Source: DASPLX01 sp035627375 (lineage in GTDB: Bacteria; Pseudomonadota; Gammaproteobacteria; Burkholderiales; Burkholderiaceae_D). From it: a stretch of 30,520 bases of DNA. Location: contig DASPLX010000078.1 in NCBI GenBank assembly GCA_035627375.1, forward strand, positions 1 through 30,520. Reading direction: 5' to 3'. A model generated the notes under the pieces. The model was not told the origin of the DNA, did no database searches, and saw nothing but the letters and a program-made list of their open reading frames with translations. Shown here in pieces: positions 23,163 to 30,520 of this stretch (within the stretch, counting starts at the first letter, position 1; each line of letters opens with the position of its first letter). The position numbers and the translations under genes were made by a program.

Positions 23163-24602
23163 TCAATGTCCGCCTGCCGCCGTGCTTGCGGTCGGGGCCG
23201 CAACCGATCCCACGCGCGTTTCCAGCGTCGTCCCGCCGCCTTTGATGGCGGCCTGCAACTCCGTTTCCGCCAGCCAGAAATCGCGCTGCGCTTCGATCGC
23301 CGCGTTGACGCTGCCGATCTGCTCGCGCGCATCGGCCAGCAGTTCGAACACGCTGATCAGCATGCCGTTGTAGCGCAGCAGAACCTCGTCGGAAATCTTC
23401 TTGCGCAAGGGCACGATCTCGTCGCGATAATGCTTCGCCAGATCGTAGGCGGTGCGATACGCGGACCAGGCTTCCCGCACCTCCGAACGGGCGCGCACGG
23501 CGACGTCGGCGGCATGATGCACCGACCGCATATAGAGCGCTTCGGCCTTGGCGACCCGCGCGCCGCTCCAGTCGAACAACGGCAGCTCGAGCGAGATTTC
23601 GTAACCGTTGGCGCGCGCCTCGCCGGTTTCGCTTTTGTTCATATAACCGGCGTCGAGCACGTTGATGAAACCGGTCGCCTTGGTCAATCCGAGAGCGCCG
23701 GCGGTCGCCTCGGCATCGCGCTGCGCCATCCGGATATCCAGGCGTTGCGCAATGGCTTGCGCCTCGATATCGGTCGCCGCGCCGGGCGTCGCCGGCAGAT
23801 CGGGCAGGCGCTCGGGCAGCGCGAATGCCGTATCCGCGCCCCATAAGCCAAGCAGGCGCGTCAACTGCTCGCGCGCGGCGACGGCGGCGTGGCGCGCGTG
23901 CGCGACCTGAGCCATCGTTTCGGCATGGAAGGCTTCTTCGCGCACCTGGTTCAGCTTGCTCCAGTTGCCGACCCTGGCCATGCGCCGCGCCAGCTCCGCG
24001 CTGGCCTCGGCGGCGTCGGCGACTTGTTCCATGTAGCGCGCCGTCTGGTGCGCGGCGACCGCCCGGAAATACGCCTTGCGCGTCTCGCCGGCCAAGCGGA
24101 CCGCCTGCGACGCCGCCTGCAGCTTGGCTTGCTCGAAGCGTCGCCGTTCGATGCCGCTGCGCAGCGGCAGCGTCAGCAGCCCGGCGAAATCGAAGCTGAG
24201 CTCGCGCTCGATCTCGACGCCGTCGCCTCCGCGCAGGCGTCCGAACGAAAAGCCGGGGTTGCGCAGGCGGCCGGCCTGCACGAAATCCGCCTCGGCCGCG
24301 CCGAGATCGGCGAGCGCGGCCTGCAAGCCGCGATTGTTGAGCAGGGCGATGCGGACGGCCGCATCGGCCGTCAACGGCTGGGCAAGCAATTGGTCGATGG
24401 TGGGCCGGATTGCCGCCGCATCATCGGGCGAACGCTGGCGCGATACGCCCTGGCCGATGCGTTCTTGCGTGAGGCCGGAGACGGCATCCATGCCGCCATC
24501 GGCCGAGAATGTCGCACAACCGGCCAGCAGCAAGGCCAACGCACCGGGAAGCGGCTTCACGGCGGCGCCGAAGGAGGGAATGCGGAAATTGCGCATGATC
24601 AT
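23163..24602 (-). CDS. TolC-family outer membrane efflux lipoprotein (CusC-like)
   Basis: 479 residues. The start used overlaps the preceding stop as ATGA, which suggests coupled translation; a second ATG lies two codons later. The N-terminus carries a lipobox (LALLLAGC, Cys29), so it is probably a lipoprotein like CusC. The remainder shows the duplicated outer-membrane-factor pattern: long Ala/Glu-rich helices (LTADAAVRIALLNNRGLQAALADLG; ARMARVGNWSKLNQVREEAFH) and an LPLFDWSGARVAKAE strand region repeated in kind. Such proteins form trimeric channels for RND or other exporters. No inner-membrane pump or adaptor gene is in this operon, so it may pair with a pump encoded elsewhere. The stop is 15 bases before the multicopper oxidase start. 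Confidence 0.88.
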   Translation of the reverse strand: MIMRNFRIPSFGAAVKPLPGALALLLAGCATFSADGGMDAVSGLTQERIGQGVSRQRSPDDAAAIRPTIDQLLAQPLTADAAVRIALLNNRGLQAALADLGAAEADFVQAGRLRNPGFSFGRLRGGDGVEIERELSFDFAGLLTLPLRSGIERRRFEQAKLQAASQAVRLAGETRKAYFRAVAAHQTARYMEQVADAAEASAELARRMARVGNWSKLNQVREEAFHAETMAQVAHARHAAVAAREQLTRLLGLWGADTAFALPERLPDLPATPGAATDIEAQAIAQRLDIRMAQRDAEATAGALGLTKATGFINVLDAGYMNKSETGEARANGYEISLELPLFDWSGARVAKAEALYMRSVHHAADVAVRARSEVREAWSAYRTAYDLAKHYRDEIVPLRKKISDEVLLRYNGMLISVFELLADAREQIGSVNAAIEAQRDFWLAETELQAAIKGGGTTLETRVGSVAAPTASTAAGGH

Positions 24603-24940
24603 TTGTCCGTTCCGTGATGATGATGCTGATGATGATGCGGGTGATGGCCGGCCGCGGGCGACGGCTCCGGCGCAGCCTCGGCGGCCGGCTGCGGTGCGGA
24701 GGCACGGCCATGGCCTGCGTGGCCGCCTCCCTGCACTTCGTCGTTCGCGGCATGCCACCGTTGGTCGGGCGTTGCGGCATCGTCCTCTCCGCGCCGATAG
24801 CGTTCGAGAACGGATTCGTGATGCGGCGCCGGAACGACGGCCCGCGGGTCTGCCGGATCGGGACGGTCGTCGCCCCGGGCGGCGATTGCCGGCGCAGCCG
24901 CCGCCAACGCGGTTGCGGTTATCCAATGCAAGAAAGACAT
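24599..24940 (-). CDS. Small His-rich periplasmic protein of the copper operon
   Basis: 113 residues; GAGGAA precedes the ATG. Signal peptide MSFLHWITATALAAAAPAIA. A central block with ESVLERYRRG, RWHAANDEVQ and GGHAGHG resembles small unnamed proteins I associate with metal-efflux operons of Burkholderiales. The C-terminus is a run of His (HHPHHHQHHHH, 99-109), a likely copper or nickel sink. Its stop overlaps the next start (ATGA). Function beyond metal binding is inference. Confidence 0.75.
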   Translation of the reverse strand: MSFLHWITATALAAAAPAIAARGDDRPDPADPRAVVPAPHHESVLERYRRGEDDAATPDQRWHAANDEVQGGGHAGHGRASAPQPAAEAAPEPSPAAGHHPHHHQHHHHGTDK

Positions 24941-25046
24941 GGGTTCCTCGTGATCGAAACGTAACGGGCCAGTGCGAATGCCTTGGCCGGCGGATGCGAA
25001 TGGATCGCGGCTGGACGGGGCCGTCGCGCGATCTTTCGCTATTCGA

Positions 25047-25484
25047 TTAAGCGAGGAAACGGGGAGGTCGTTCGAGACCGGCCGGAATGAAGCCGGTCAT
25101 GAGGGGAACGGGCGCGACGACGACTGCTTCCGAGCCGTTGGGAACGGCAGCCCAGTTCGAAGCGGCAGGCAGCGGCGCGGCGCCGATGCAGCATGCGGCG
25201 CAGGCGCTGCAGGAAGTCGATGCATCGTGCTTGCCGGACGAGTGATGGCCGGAATGCGCGCCGTCGGCATCGTCGGTCCGGTCGGCAAGCGCCGTCTCGT
25301 CGAACGCTTCATGTTGCGCGTGCGCGGCGTTTCCGTGATGGGCATGTTCGGCATGCGCCGCTTCCGGCGTTGCCGCCACGGATTGCATCGCACGGCAAGA
25401 CAGCATCGCCGCCGCGGCGATTCCCTGGATGGGAAGCGCCGCCAGCAAGAGCCAGATCAGGAAGGACTTGAGAGCACGATGCAT
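25047..25484 (-). CDS. CopL-like Cys/His-rich exported protein, first gene of copper operon
   Basis: 145 residues. A signal peptide (MHRALKSFLIWLLLAALPIQ, then GIAAAA) precedes a His-rich part (HAEHAHHGNAAHAQHE, HSGHHSSGKH) and a compact Cys cluster (CSACAACC, about 107-114), then a Pro/Val-rich end. Size, position at the head of a copper operon and the His/Cys pattern resemble CopL-type or DUF2946-like proteins linked to copper-dependent expression; this is similarity of pattern, not a firm family call. No ribosome binding site is present: seven A precede the ATG, and a good -10 ends six bases before it, so the message is probably leaderless. The following gene starts 106 bases downstream. 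Confidence 0.7.
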   Translation of the reverse strand: MHRALKSFLIWLLLAALPIQGIAAAAMLSCRAMQSVAATPEAAHAEHAHHGNAAHAQHEAFDETALADRTDDADGAHSGHHSSGKHDASTSCSACAACCIGAAPLPAASNWAAVPNGSEAVVVAPVPLMTGFIPAGLERPPRFLA

Positions 25485-25490
25485 TTTTTT

Positions 25491-25499
25491 AGTCTAGCA
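25491..25499 (-). promoter_or_regulatory. Extended -10 promoter of the copper operon
   Basis: Read on the minus strand: TGC-TAGACT, an extended -10 (TGn plus hexamer), whose last base is six bases before the ATG of the first copper gene. No TTGACA-like -35 is seen at 16-19 bases spacing, which suggests dependence on the extended -10 or on an activator. A clear CueR or CusR box was not found by eye. Confidence 0.5.
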
Positions 25500-25517
25500 C
25501 AGGCCGCGCTGCCGATT

Positions 25518-25868
25518 TCATTCCGGCTCCAGCCGCATGGAATTCCAGCGGCGCAAGCCGTCGCGAATCCGCTCCGCCCGTTGCTCCGTCCATTGCGCGA
25601 ACCAATGGCAATAGAGATGGATCAAGCCGCGCGGAACGAGAAAATAGACAGTCCCGCTGAGATGTCGTTGCGACCATGCATGAATTTCGAAACCGATCGG
25701 CCGTCGACGAGAAAGCCGCTCGGCACGAAAAGAACGTTGACGGCGGCCTCCCCTCGGCCCGGCCGCGAAATGGAAGGCTTTCACGAAGAAAGTATTGCGC
25801 TCCACGACGCTGCATTGCGTGAAGACCATGCAGGGCAAGTGTCGCGGCACGACCGGCAATGCCGCCAT
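25518..25868 (-). CDS. Doubtful small hypothetical protein (116 aa)
   Basis: This frame fills most of the 402-base gap between the acyltransferase stop and the copper operon start. I do not recognise it. It is rich in Arg, Trp, His and Phe (FEIHAWSQRHLSGTVYFLVP; HLYCHWFAQWTEQRAERI), which is plausible for a folded protein, and third-position GC is lower than in neighbours. No good ribosome binding site is seen, and it runs across the region that should hold the copper promoter's upstream elements. It could be a real lineage-specific gene, a remnant, or chance. Confidence 0.3.
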   Translation of the reverse strand: MAALPVVPRHLPCMVFTQCSVVERNTFFVKAFHFAAGPRGGRRQRSFRAERLSRRRPIGFEIHAWSQRHLSGTVYFLVPRGLIHLYCHWFAQWTEQRAERIRDGLRRWNSMRLEPE

Positions 25869-25886
25869 CCGGCGGGCAGCGGCAGG

Positions 25887-26951
25887 TTACGGTATCGGCG
25901 AGCGCGCGGCGCCGTGCTCGGCGGCCGGCAGGGAGCCGAGCCTGGCCCATGCCGGACGCTCGAACAGGAAGCGCAGCGGCGTCCGCCGCACGGCCCAGTA
26001 CAGCAACAGCGCGCCGACGATCGATAACGCCATGACGATGAACGATAGAGTGCCGAGATCGATTTCCACGGGCGGCTGGCTGACCAGCTTGCGCATCATG
26101 CCGAGCGGAATGACGAAACCCAGGTACACCACGATCGAATGCTGGCCGAGGTAGCGCAGCCATCCGGCATGCTCGATGCGGGCCAGCAGGGAGGCCGCCA
26201 GCATGACACCGCCGGCGCCGGCAAAACCGAGCACGAGTTGCATGCCTGGCAGGAAGCTCGCTCCCAGCGACACCATCCATTGATTCGCGAGCGCCCAGGC
26301 CAGCAGCGCCGCGAGCGCGATGCGCCGGTGCTCCTGGGCTTTCGCCGCCGCCGAGAATATCGGCCGCGCCAACAGATAGCCGATATAGAAGAACACGAAA
26401 TAACGCGCGAACTTGTCAGCGACTTTCACGCTCCATTGCATGTCCGCATGCCAGGTGACGGCGATCTGCAGGCACACGGCGAGCGGCAGGACGATCGCCG
26501 GCGGCACCCGGCGCAACAGCCTTACCGCCAGGAAGTAGAGCGCCAGTACATAAATGAACCAGAGCGGTCCGGAAGGCGGCTCGACGAGCATCCGCAGGTA
26601 TTCGGGCGCCAAAGCCGGCGCCTCGGGGCCGAACAATGCCGTGCCGTGCATGTTCGCGAATTTCAGTGTCGCCCACAAGACGTAGAAATACAGAAAATGC
26701 ACGACCTTGGAATCGAGATATGAACGCCAGGGACGATCGAGCACGCGGGCGACGAACAGCCCCGACAACAGAAAGAAATCCGGCATGCGGAACGGTTGCC
26801 CGAAGTTCACGACATATTGCATCCAGCCGATCGAATGCGTCGCTTCCATCACGAAGTCGGTCGCATACATCATGACCACCCAGATGATGCACATGCCCTT
26901 GGCATAGTCGACCCAGTCGACCCGATGCGAAGATGCGGAATCGTCATGCAT
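25887..26951 (-). CDS. Acyltransferase-3 family integral membrane protein
   Basis: 354 residues from the ATG at 26951, with GGGAG about 12 bases upstream; a GTG 54 bases further up has no site. The start RVDWVDYAKGMCIIWVVMMY is the typical first helix of acyltransferase-3/OpgC-like proteins, and FRMPDFFLLSGLFVAR is the conserved second-helix motif (family form: MPLFFFLSGF). About ten membrane helices follow, including GPLWFIYVLALYF and RYFVFFYIGYLLARP, and HSIVVYLGFVIPLG near the end. Such enzymes transfer acyl groups onto extracellular sugars or glycans (O-antigen, periplasmic glucans, exopolysaccharide). No glycan gene neighbours reveal the acceptor. It lies 177 bases after the kinase gene on the same strand and is probably transcribed separately. 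Confidence 0.85.
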   Translation of the reverse strand: MHDDSASSHRVDWVDYAKGMCIIWVVMMYATDFVMEATHSIGWMQYVVNFGQPFRMPDFFLLSGLFVARVLDRPWRSYLDSKVVHFLYFYVLWATLKFANMHGTALFGPEAPALAPEYLRMLVEPPSGPLWFIYVLALYFLAVRLLRRVPPAIVLPLAVCLQIAVTWHADMQWSVKVADKFARYFVFFYIGYLLARPIFSAAAKAQEHRRIALAALLAWALANQWMVSLGASFLPGMQLVLGFAGAGGVMLAASLLARIEHAGWLRYLGQHSIVVYLGFVIPLGMMRKLVSQPPVEIDLGTLSFIVMALSIVGALLLYWAVRRTPLRFLFERPAWARLGSLPAAEHGAARSPIP

Positions 26952-27098
26952 GGCGGAAATATCTCCCTCTCCGGCAAAGCGTGGAAAGAAGCCAACCGGC
27001 TTCACCGCGCGAAGCGAAACTTCGCCGGGACATGCTTACACCATAGGGGGAAATACGGGCATCGCTCTGAGACAGCACAAAGGCGCATCGTTGTCGCC

Positions 27099-27123
27099 CG
27101 CACGGCGCCCTCGGCGCCGTGCG
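27099..27123. terminator. Perfect GC hairpin after the kinase stop codon
   Basis: CGCACGGCGCC (27099-27109) pairs with GGCGCCGTGCG (27113-27123) around CTC, eleven exact pairs, five bases past the kinase TGA. No T-run follows on the minus strand, so it may be a non-canonical terminator or a 3' stabiliser. Confidence 0.45.
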
Positions 27124-27128
27124 CGAGG

Positions 27129-30100
27129 TCAGCGCTTCGAAACCTCGCTGGCGACGCTGGCGCGCTGCGACTTTTCCGCTTCGTTCTTCGCCGCCACCGC
27201 GAGATAGCGGCCGAACTGGTCGGCCGGCACCGGCATGCTGAGGTAGTAGCCTTGCAGCATGTCGCAGGATTGCGCGCGCAGGAACTCGAGCTGCGCCTCG
27301 CTCTCCACGCCTTCGGCGACGACTTCGAGGCGCAGGCTGTGCGCCAAGGCGATGATGCCTTTGACGATCGCCGCATCGTCGGCATCGTGCGGCACGTCGC
27401 GCACGAAGGAGCGGTCGATCTTGATCACGTCGACCGGGAAGCGTTTCAGATAGGCAAGCGAGGAATAGCCGGTGCCGAAGTCGTCGATCGTCAGGCGCAC
27501 GCCGAGGCTGCGCAGGCGCTCGAGCGCCTCCAGCGTGTCTTCCGCGTGTTCCATCAGGGTGCTCTCGGTGATTTCGAGTTCGAGCAGATGCGGCGGCAGG
27601 CCGGTGTCTTCGAGCGCGCGCTCGACCGTCAGCGCGAAGTCCGACTGCAGCACTTGCTTGACCGACAGGTTGACCGAGACGCGAATGACCGGCAAGCCCG
27701 ACTTGATCCAGCGCTGCAATTGCGCGCATGACGTGCGCAACACCCATTCGCCGATCGCCTCGATCAAGCCGGCTTCCTCGGCCAGAGGAATGAATTCCAG
27801 CGGCGACACCAGGCCGCGTGTCGGGTGATGCCAGCGCACCAGCGCTTCCATGCCGACGATGCGGTTGCTTTCGAAGCGCGCCTGCGGCTGGTAATACACT
27901 TCGAGCTCGTCACGCTGCAAGGCGCGGCGCAAATCGTTCTCGAGGCGCACGCGCTCGGAAATCGATTGTTCCATCGATGCCTCGAAGAACTGGAAGCCGG
28001 CCTTGGTCTTCTTGGCGCGGTACATCGCGGTATCGGCGTGCTTCAGAAGCGTGCCGGCATCGACGCCGTCGTGCGGATACATCGAAATGCCGACGCTGGT
28101 GGTGACGAAGATGTCGTGGCCGTCGATCTGGAACGAGTTCGCCAGCGCGCGGCAGATGTTCTGCGCCGCCGTGGCCGCCGCCGCGGCGTTGGCGACGTCG
28201 GCCAGCACCACCGTGAATTCGTCGCCGCCGAGGCGGGCCACGCAATCCGCGTTGCGCACGCTGTTGCGGATGCGCTGCGCGACGGCCACCAGCAAGCGAT
28301 CGCCGACGTCGTGGCCGAGCGTGTCGTTGACGTTCTTGAAGCGGTCGAGATCGAGGAACAGCACGGCCACCGCTTCGCCCGACTGGCGCGCCTGCTCGAT
28401 GCGCCGGCCGAGCTGGTCGAAGAACAGGGCGCGGTTCGGCAGGCCGGTCAGCGGATCGTTGTAGGCCAGGTGGCGGACGCGCTTCTCGGCGCGGTTCGCC
28501 TCGATGATGCGGCGCACGCGCTGCGACAGCACGGCGAAATGGATGGGCTTCGGAATGAAATCGCTGGCGCCGGCGGCGAACGCGCGCTCGACGGACGATT
28601 TGTCTTCGAGCGCCGTGATCATCAGCACCGGGATCGAGCGGCCGTTAGGCAGGTTCTGCACCTTGGCGCAGGCGGTGAAGCCGTCCATGACCGGCATCAT
28701 GGCATCCATCAGGATCACGTCGGGCCGCATGCGCTTGAGCATCTTCAGCGCCTGTTCGCCGTCGGCCGCCTCCTCGACATGGAAGCCGTCGCGCTGCAAG
28801 GTGTAACGCAGGGCGCCGCGCGTGCTGCGGTCATCGTCGACCACCAGCACCTGCGCCATTTCATCTTCCTGCGTGACGGAAAGTCGGTCCTCGAGGTACA
28901 TCTCGTTGCCGAGCTCCGCCGCGACCGCATCGAACGCGCTGCGCAATTGCGGCAGCAACGGCCGGATCTCGGACAGCCGCTGTTCGCGCGCCAGTTCCTC
29001 GGCGTCCTTGGCCAGGCGCGACAAATGCATGGCGCCCAGGTTGCCGCTGCTGCCCTTGATCGAATGCGCCATCGTGCGCGCGATCTCGGCGTCCGGCTGG
29101 TCGATCGCATGTTCGAGTTGGGCCAGGTAGGTCGGCGTGTCCTCGAGGAAAGGCGCGACGGCCTGCTGCAAGGCCGGCCCGAGGATTTCGCGCAGCTTCT
29201 CGAACACGGCGCGATCGAGCGGACCGTCCTCGGATTCCGCCAGCGCGCGCTCGGCCACGTTCGCCGGAATGCGCGCGAGCCAGCGTTCGAGCTTATGGCG
29301 CAGCTCCACCAGCGTGATCGGCTTGGCGAGATAGTCGTCCATGCCGGCGGCCAGGCATTTTTCGGCGTCGCCGTGCTGGGTGTTTGCCGTCATCGCCACG
29401 ATCGGCGTGCGGCGGGCGAGCGGTTCTTCGAAATTGCGGATATGCGCCGTCGCCTCGTAGCCGTCCATCTCCGGCATGTTGCAATCCATCAGGATCAAGT
29501 CGTATCGCCGGTTGCGCGCGGCCTCGACCGCTTCGCGGCCGTTGCCGGCGAACTCGCACTGGCAGCCGTGGATGTTCAACATGCCGGCCGCCACCATTTG
29601 GTTGGTCCGGTTGTCTTCCACCACCAGCACGCGATACTCGCGTTCGCCCGACAACACGTTGTCGGTCGGCATCGGCGGCAGGGCGGCGGCCGCCACGGGG
29701 CCGATCGAAAGAGCGCGCTGGACCGCCTCCAGCAAGCGGTCCAGCCGCAAGGGCTTGCCGAGATAGGCATTGCCGGCGGTGACTCCGGACGGCGCCGCCG
29801 GCGTGCCGTAGCGATCGAGCAGCAGCAGGCGCACCGCCGACAGCGCGGGATCGGAGCGGATGCAGCGCACCAGGTCCTCGCCTTCGTCGTTGGTCATTCC
29901 CAGGTCGGAGACCACCAGCTGGTAGCCCGGACCCTCGGCGCGCATGCGCGTCAATTCGCTCAACGCCTGCGCGCCGCTGGCGACGGCGCGGCAATTCATG
30001 CCGAGATTGCTCAGGCTTTGCATCAGGAAGCTGCGCACGATCTCGCTTTCTTCGGCCACCAGCACGTGCGTGTCGCGCCAAGGGTGCTCGATCGCGGTTT

Positions 30101-30520
30101 CCGGCTGCTGTTCGCTGGCATGGCAGATGACCGTGAACCAGAACGTGCTGCCCTCGCCTTCCTTGCTGACGACGTTCAGTTCGCCGCCCATCAGATCGAC
30201 CAGGTGGCGAGAGATCGCCAGCCCGAGGCCGGTTCCGCCGTATTTGCGCGTGGTCGACGCCTCCGCTTGCGCGAACGATTCGAAGATGTGCGCGGCCGCC
30301 TCCTCGCTCATGCCGATGCCGGTATCGGTGACGTCGAAGCGCAGCTTGAACACGTCGGCGCGGCTGTCGCCGCTCGGCGCCAGCGACACCTTCAGCGCCA
30401 CTTCCCCGCGTTCGGTGAACTTGACGGCGTTGCCGATCAGGTTGGTCAATACCTGGCGCAACCGCAGCGAATCGGCATGCACCCGCTCGGGCACGCCGGC
30501 GTCGAACAGGTAGCCGAGGT
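27129..30520 (-). CDS. Hybrid histidine kinase fused to REC-GGDEF-EAL (5' end outside window)
   Basis: The frame is open to the window edge, so sensor and dimerisation parts are missing; about 1129 residues are visible. Order: HATPase (N box NLIGNAVKF, then GIGMSEEAA and GGTGLGLAIS; to about 30130); REC1 (about 30074-29700; SDLGM Asp and GKP Lys present but the usual Thr/Ser replaced by Asp in LLLLDRYG); REC2 (about 29650-29290, Asp at 29484-29486 in ILMDCNMP); HPt (about 29180-28900, His at 29064-29066 in AHSIKGSSGN); REC3 (from 28850, Asp at 28704-28706); GGDEF (28215-28229, intact, with RNAD inhibitory site five residues before); EAL (27840-27848, intact, with DDFGTGYSSL and KIDRSFV). It joins a phosphorelay to cyclic-di-GMP synthesis and breakdown in one chain. 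A good ribosome binding site precedes an in-frame ATG at 28859, between HPt and REC3. Downstream is a hairpin. Confidence 0.93.
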   Translation of the reverse strand, partial: LGYLFDAGVPERVHADSLRLRQVLTNLIGNAVKFTERGEVALKVSLAPSGDSRADVFKLRFDVTDTGIGMSEEAAAHIFESFAQAEASTTRKYGGTGLGLAISRHLVDLMGGELNVVSKEGEGSTFWFTVICHASEQQPETAIEHPWRDTHVLVAEESEIVRSFLMQSLSNLGMNCRAVASGAQALSELTRMRAEGPGYQLVVSDLGMTNDEGEDLVRCIRSDPALSAVRLLLLDRYGTPAAPSGVTAGNAYLGKPLRLDRLLEAVQRALSIGPVAAAALPPMPTDNVLSGEREYRVLVVEDNRTNQMVAAGMLNIHGCQCEFAGNGREAVEAARNRRYDLILMDCNMPEMDGYEATAHIRNFEEPLARRTPIVAMTANTQHGDAEKCLAAGMDDYLAKPITLVELRHKLERWLARIPANVAERALAESEDGPLDRAVFEKLREILGPALQQAVAPFLEDTPTYLAQLEHAIDQPDAEIARTMAHSIKGSSGNLGAMHLSRLAKDAEELAREQRLSEIRPLLPQLRSAFDAVAAELGNEMYLEDRLSVTQEDEMAQVLVVDDDRSTRGALRYTLQRDGFHVEEAADGEQALKMLKRMRPDVILMDAMMPVMDGFTACAKVQNLPNGRSIPVLMITALEDKSSVERAFAAGASDFIPKPIHFAVLSQRVRRIIEANRAEKRVRHLAYNDPLTGLPNRALFFDQLGRRIEQARQSGEAVAVLFLDLDRFKNVNDTLGHDVGDRLLVAVAQRIRNSVRNADCVARLGGDEFTVVLADVANAAAAATAAQNICRALANSFQIDGHDIFVTTSVGISMYPHDGVDAGTLLKHADTAMYRAKKTKAGFQFFEASMEQSISERVRLENDLRRALQRDELEVYYQPQARFESNRIVGMEALVRWHHPTRGLVSPLEFIPLAEEAGLIEAIGEWVLRTSCAQLQRWIKSGLPVIRVSVNLSVKQVLQSDFALTVERALEDTGLPPHLLELEITESTLMEHAEDTLEALERLRSLGVRLTIDDFGTGYSSLAYLKRFPVDVIKIDRSFVRDVPHDADDAAIVKGIIALAHSLRLEVVAEGVESEAQLEFLRAQSCDMLQGYYLSMPVPADQFGRYLAVAAKNEAEKSQRASVASEVSKR
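28857..28871 (-). promoter_or_regulatory. Internal ribosome binding site and in-frame ATG at the HPt/REC3 junction
   Basis: On the minus strand CAGGAAGATGAAATG: AGGAAG five bases before an in-frame ATG whose product starts MAQVLVVDDDRSTRGAL, exactly a response-regulator N-terminus. It would give a free 576-residue REC-GGDEF-EAL protein in addition to the full fusion. Translation from here is inferred from sequence only. Confidence 0.5.

Noticed and set aside
21219..23846. 875-codon plus-strand frame opposite the copper genes
   Set aside because: Covers three recognised genes on the other strand; low-complexity Arg/His/Asp content.
24603..24926. N-terminal extension of the TolC-family gene (about 108 residues)
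   Set aside because: Arg/Gly/Pro-rich shadow of the His-rich gene; the lipoprotein signal starts at 24602.
26944..27033. 29-codon minus-strand frame whose stop overlaps the acyltransferase start (upstream leader peptide)
   Set aside because: Weak ribosome binding site and no regulatory pattern in its codons; chance overlap is as likely.

Overview
This is a gene-dense, GC-rich bacterial stretch with strong third-position GC bias, so most genes throw long open shadow frames on the other strand. Gene content points to Betaproteobacteria, order Burkholderiales, probably an Oxalobacteraceae/Massilia-like organism. Markers are a single-chain indolepyruvate:ferredoxin oxidoreductase, a phhA-hpd pair divergent from an Lrp-type regulator, and a CopL/TolC/copper-oxidase/cupredoxin/CusF operon. 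This placement is inference from gene content, not a database match. No tRNA, rRNA, insertion sequence or CRISPR array was seen. Genes are cut at both window ends.

Layout. (1) 1-9410, plus strand: the 3' part of a very large VCBS/Ig-type repeat surface protein with seven tandem ~140-residue units and a Pro-Thr stalk. It is followed with almost no spacing by a HlyD-like adaptor and by a membrane protein joining a PqqD-like start, an M50 metalloprotease core and a second adaptor-like domain. No ABC ATPase is visible beside them. (2) 9411-13119: convergent hairpins, then a 1193-residue indolepyruvate:ferredoxin oxidoreductase on the minus strand. (3) 13120-13781: a control region with a leader hairpin and direct repeats, then a small exported protein with its own terminator. 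(4) 13800-16428: hpd and phhA, translationally coupled on the minus strand, divergent from an Lrp/AsnC regulator across an AT-rich region with a palindromic operator candidate. With the oxidoreductase this is an aromatic amino acid catabolism neighbourhood. (5) 16432-20737, minus strand: a GNAT acetyltransferase, then an exported M14 carboxypeptidase and an exported amidohydrolase as a pair. (6) 20860-25484, minus strand: a six-gene periplasmic copper operon in the order CopL-like Cys/His protein, His-rich protein, TolC-family outer membrane lipoprotein, multicopper oxidase, cupredoxin, CusF-like protein. No RND pump or two-component regulator lies inside the window. (7) 25518-26951: a doubtful small ORF and an acyltransferase-3 membrane protein. 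(8) 27129-30520, minus strand: the C-terminal part of a large hybrid histidine kinase (HATPase-REC-REC-HPt) continuous in frame with a REC-GGDEF-EAL module, with a good internal ribosome binding site at the junction.

Most worth a second look: the repeat-protein/adaptor/M50-adaptor cassette, the kinase-to-cyclic-di-GMP fusion with a possible internal start, the copper operon that looks leaderless and has an outer membrane factor but no pump, and the hairpin in the oxidoreductase leader.
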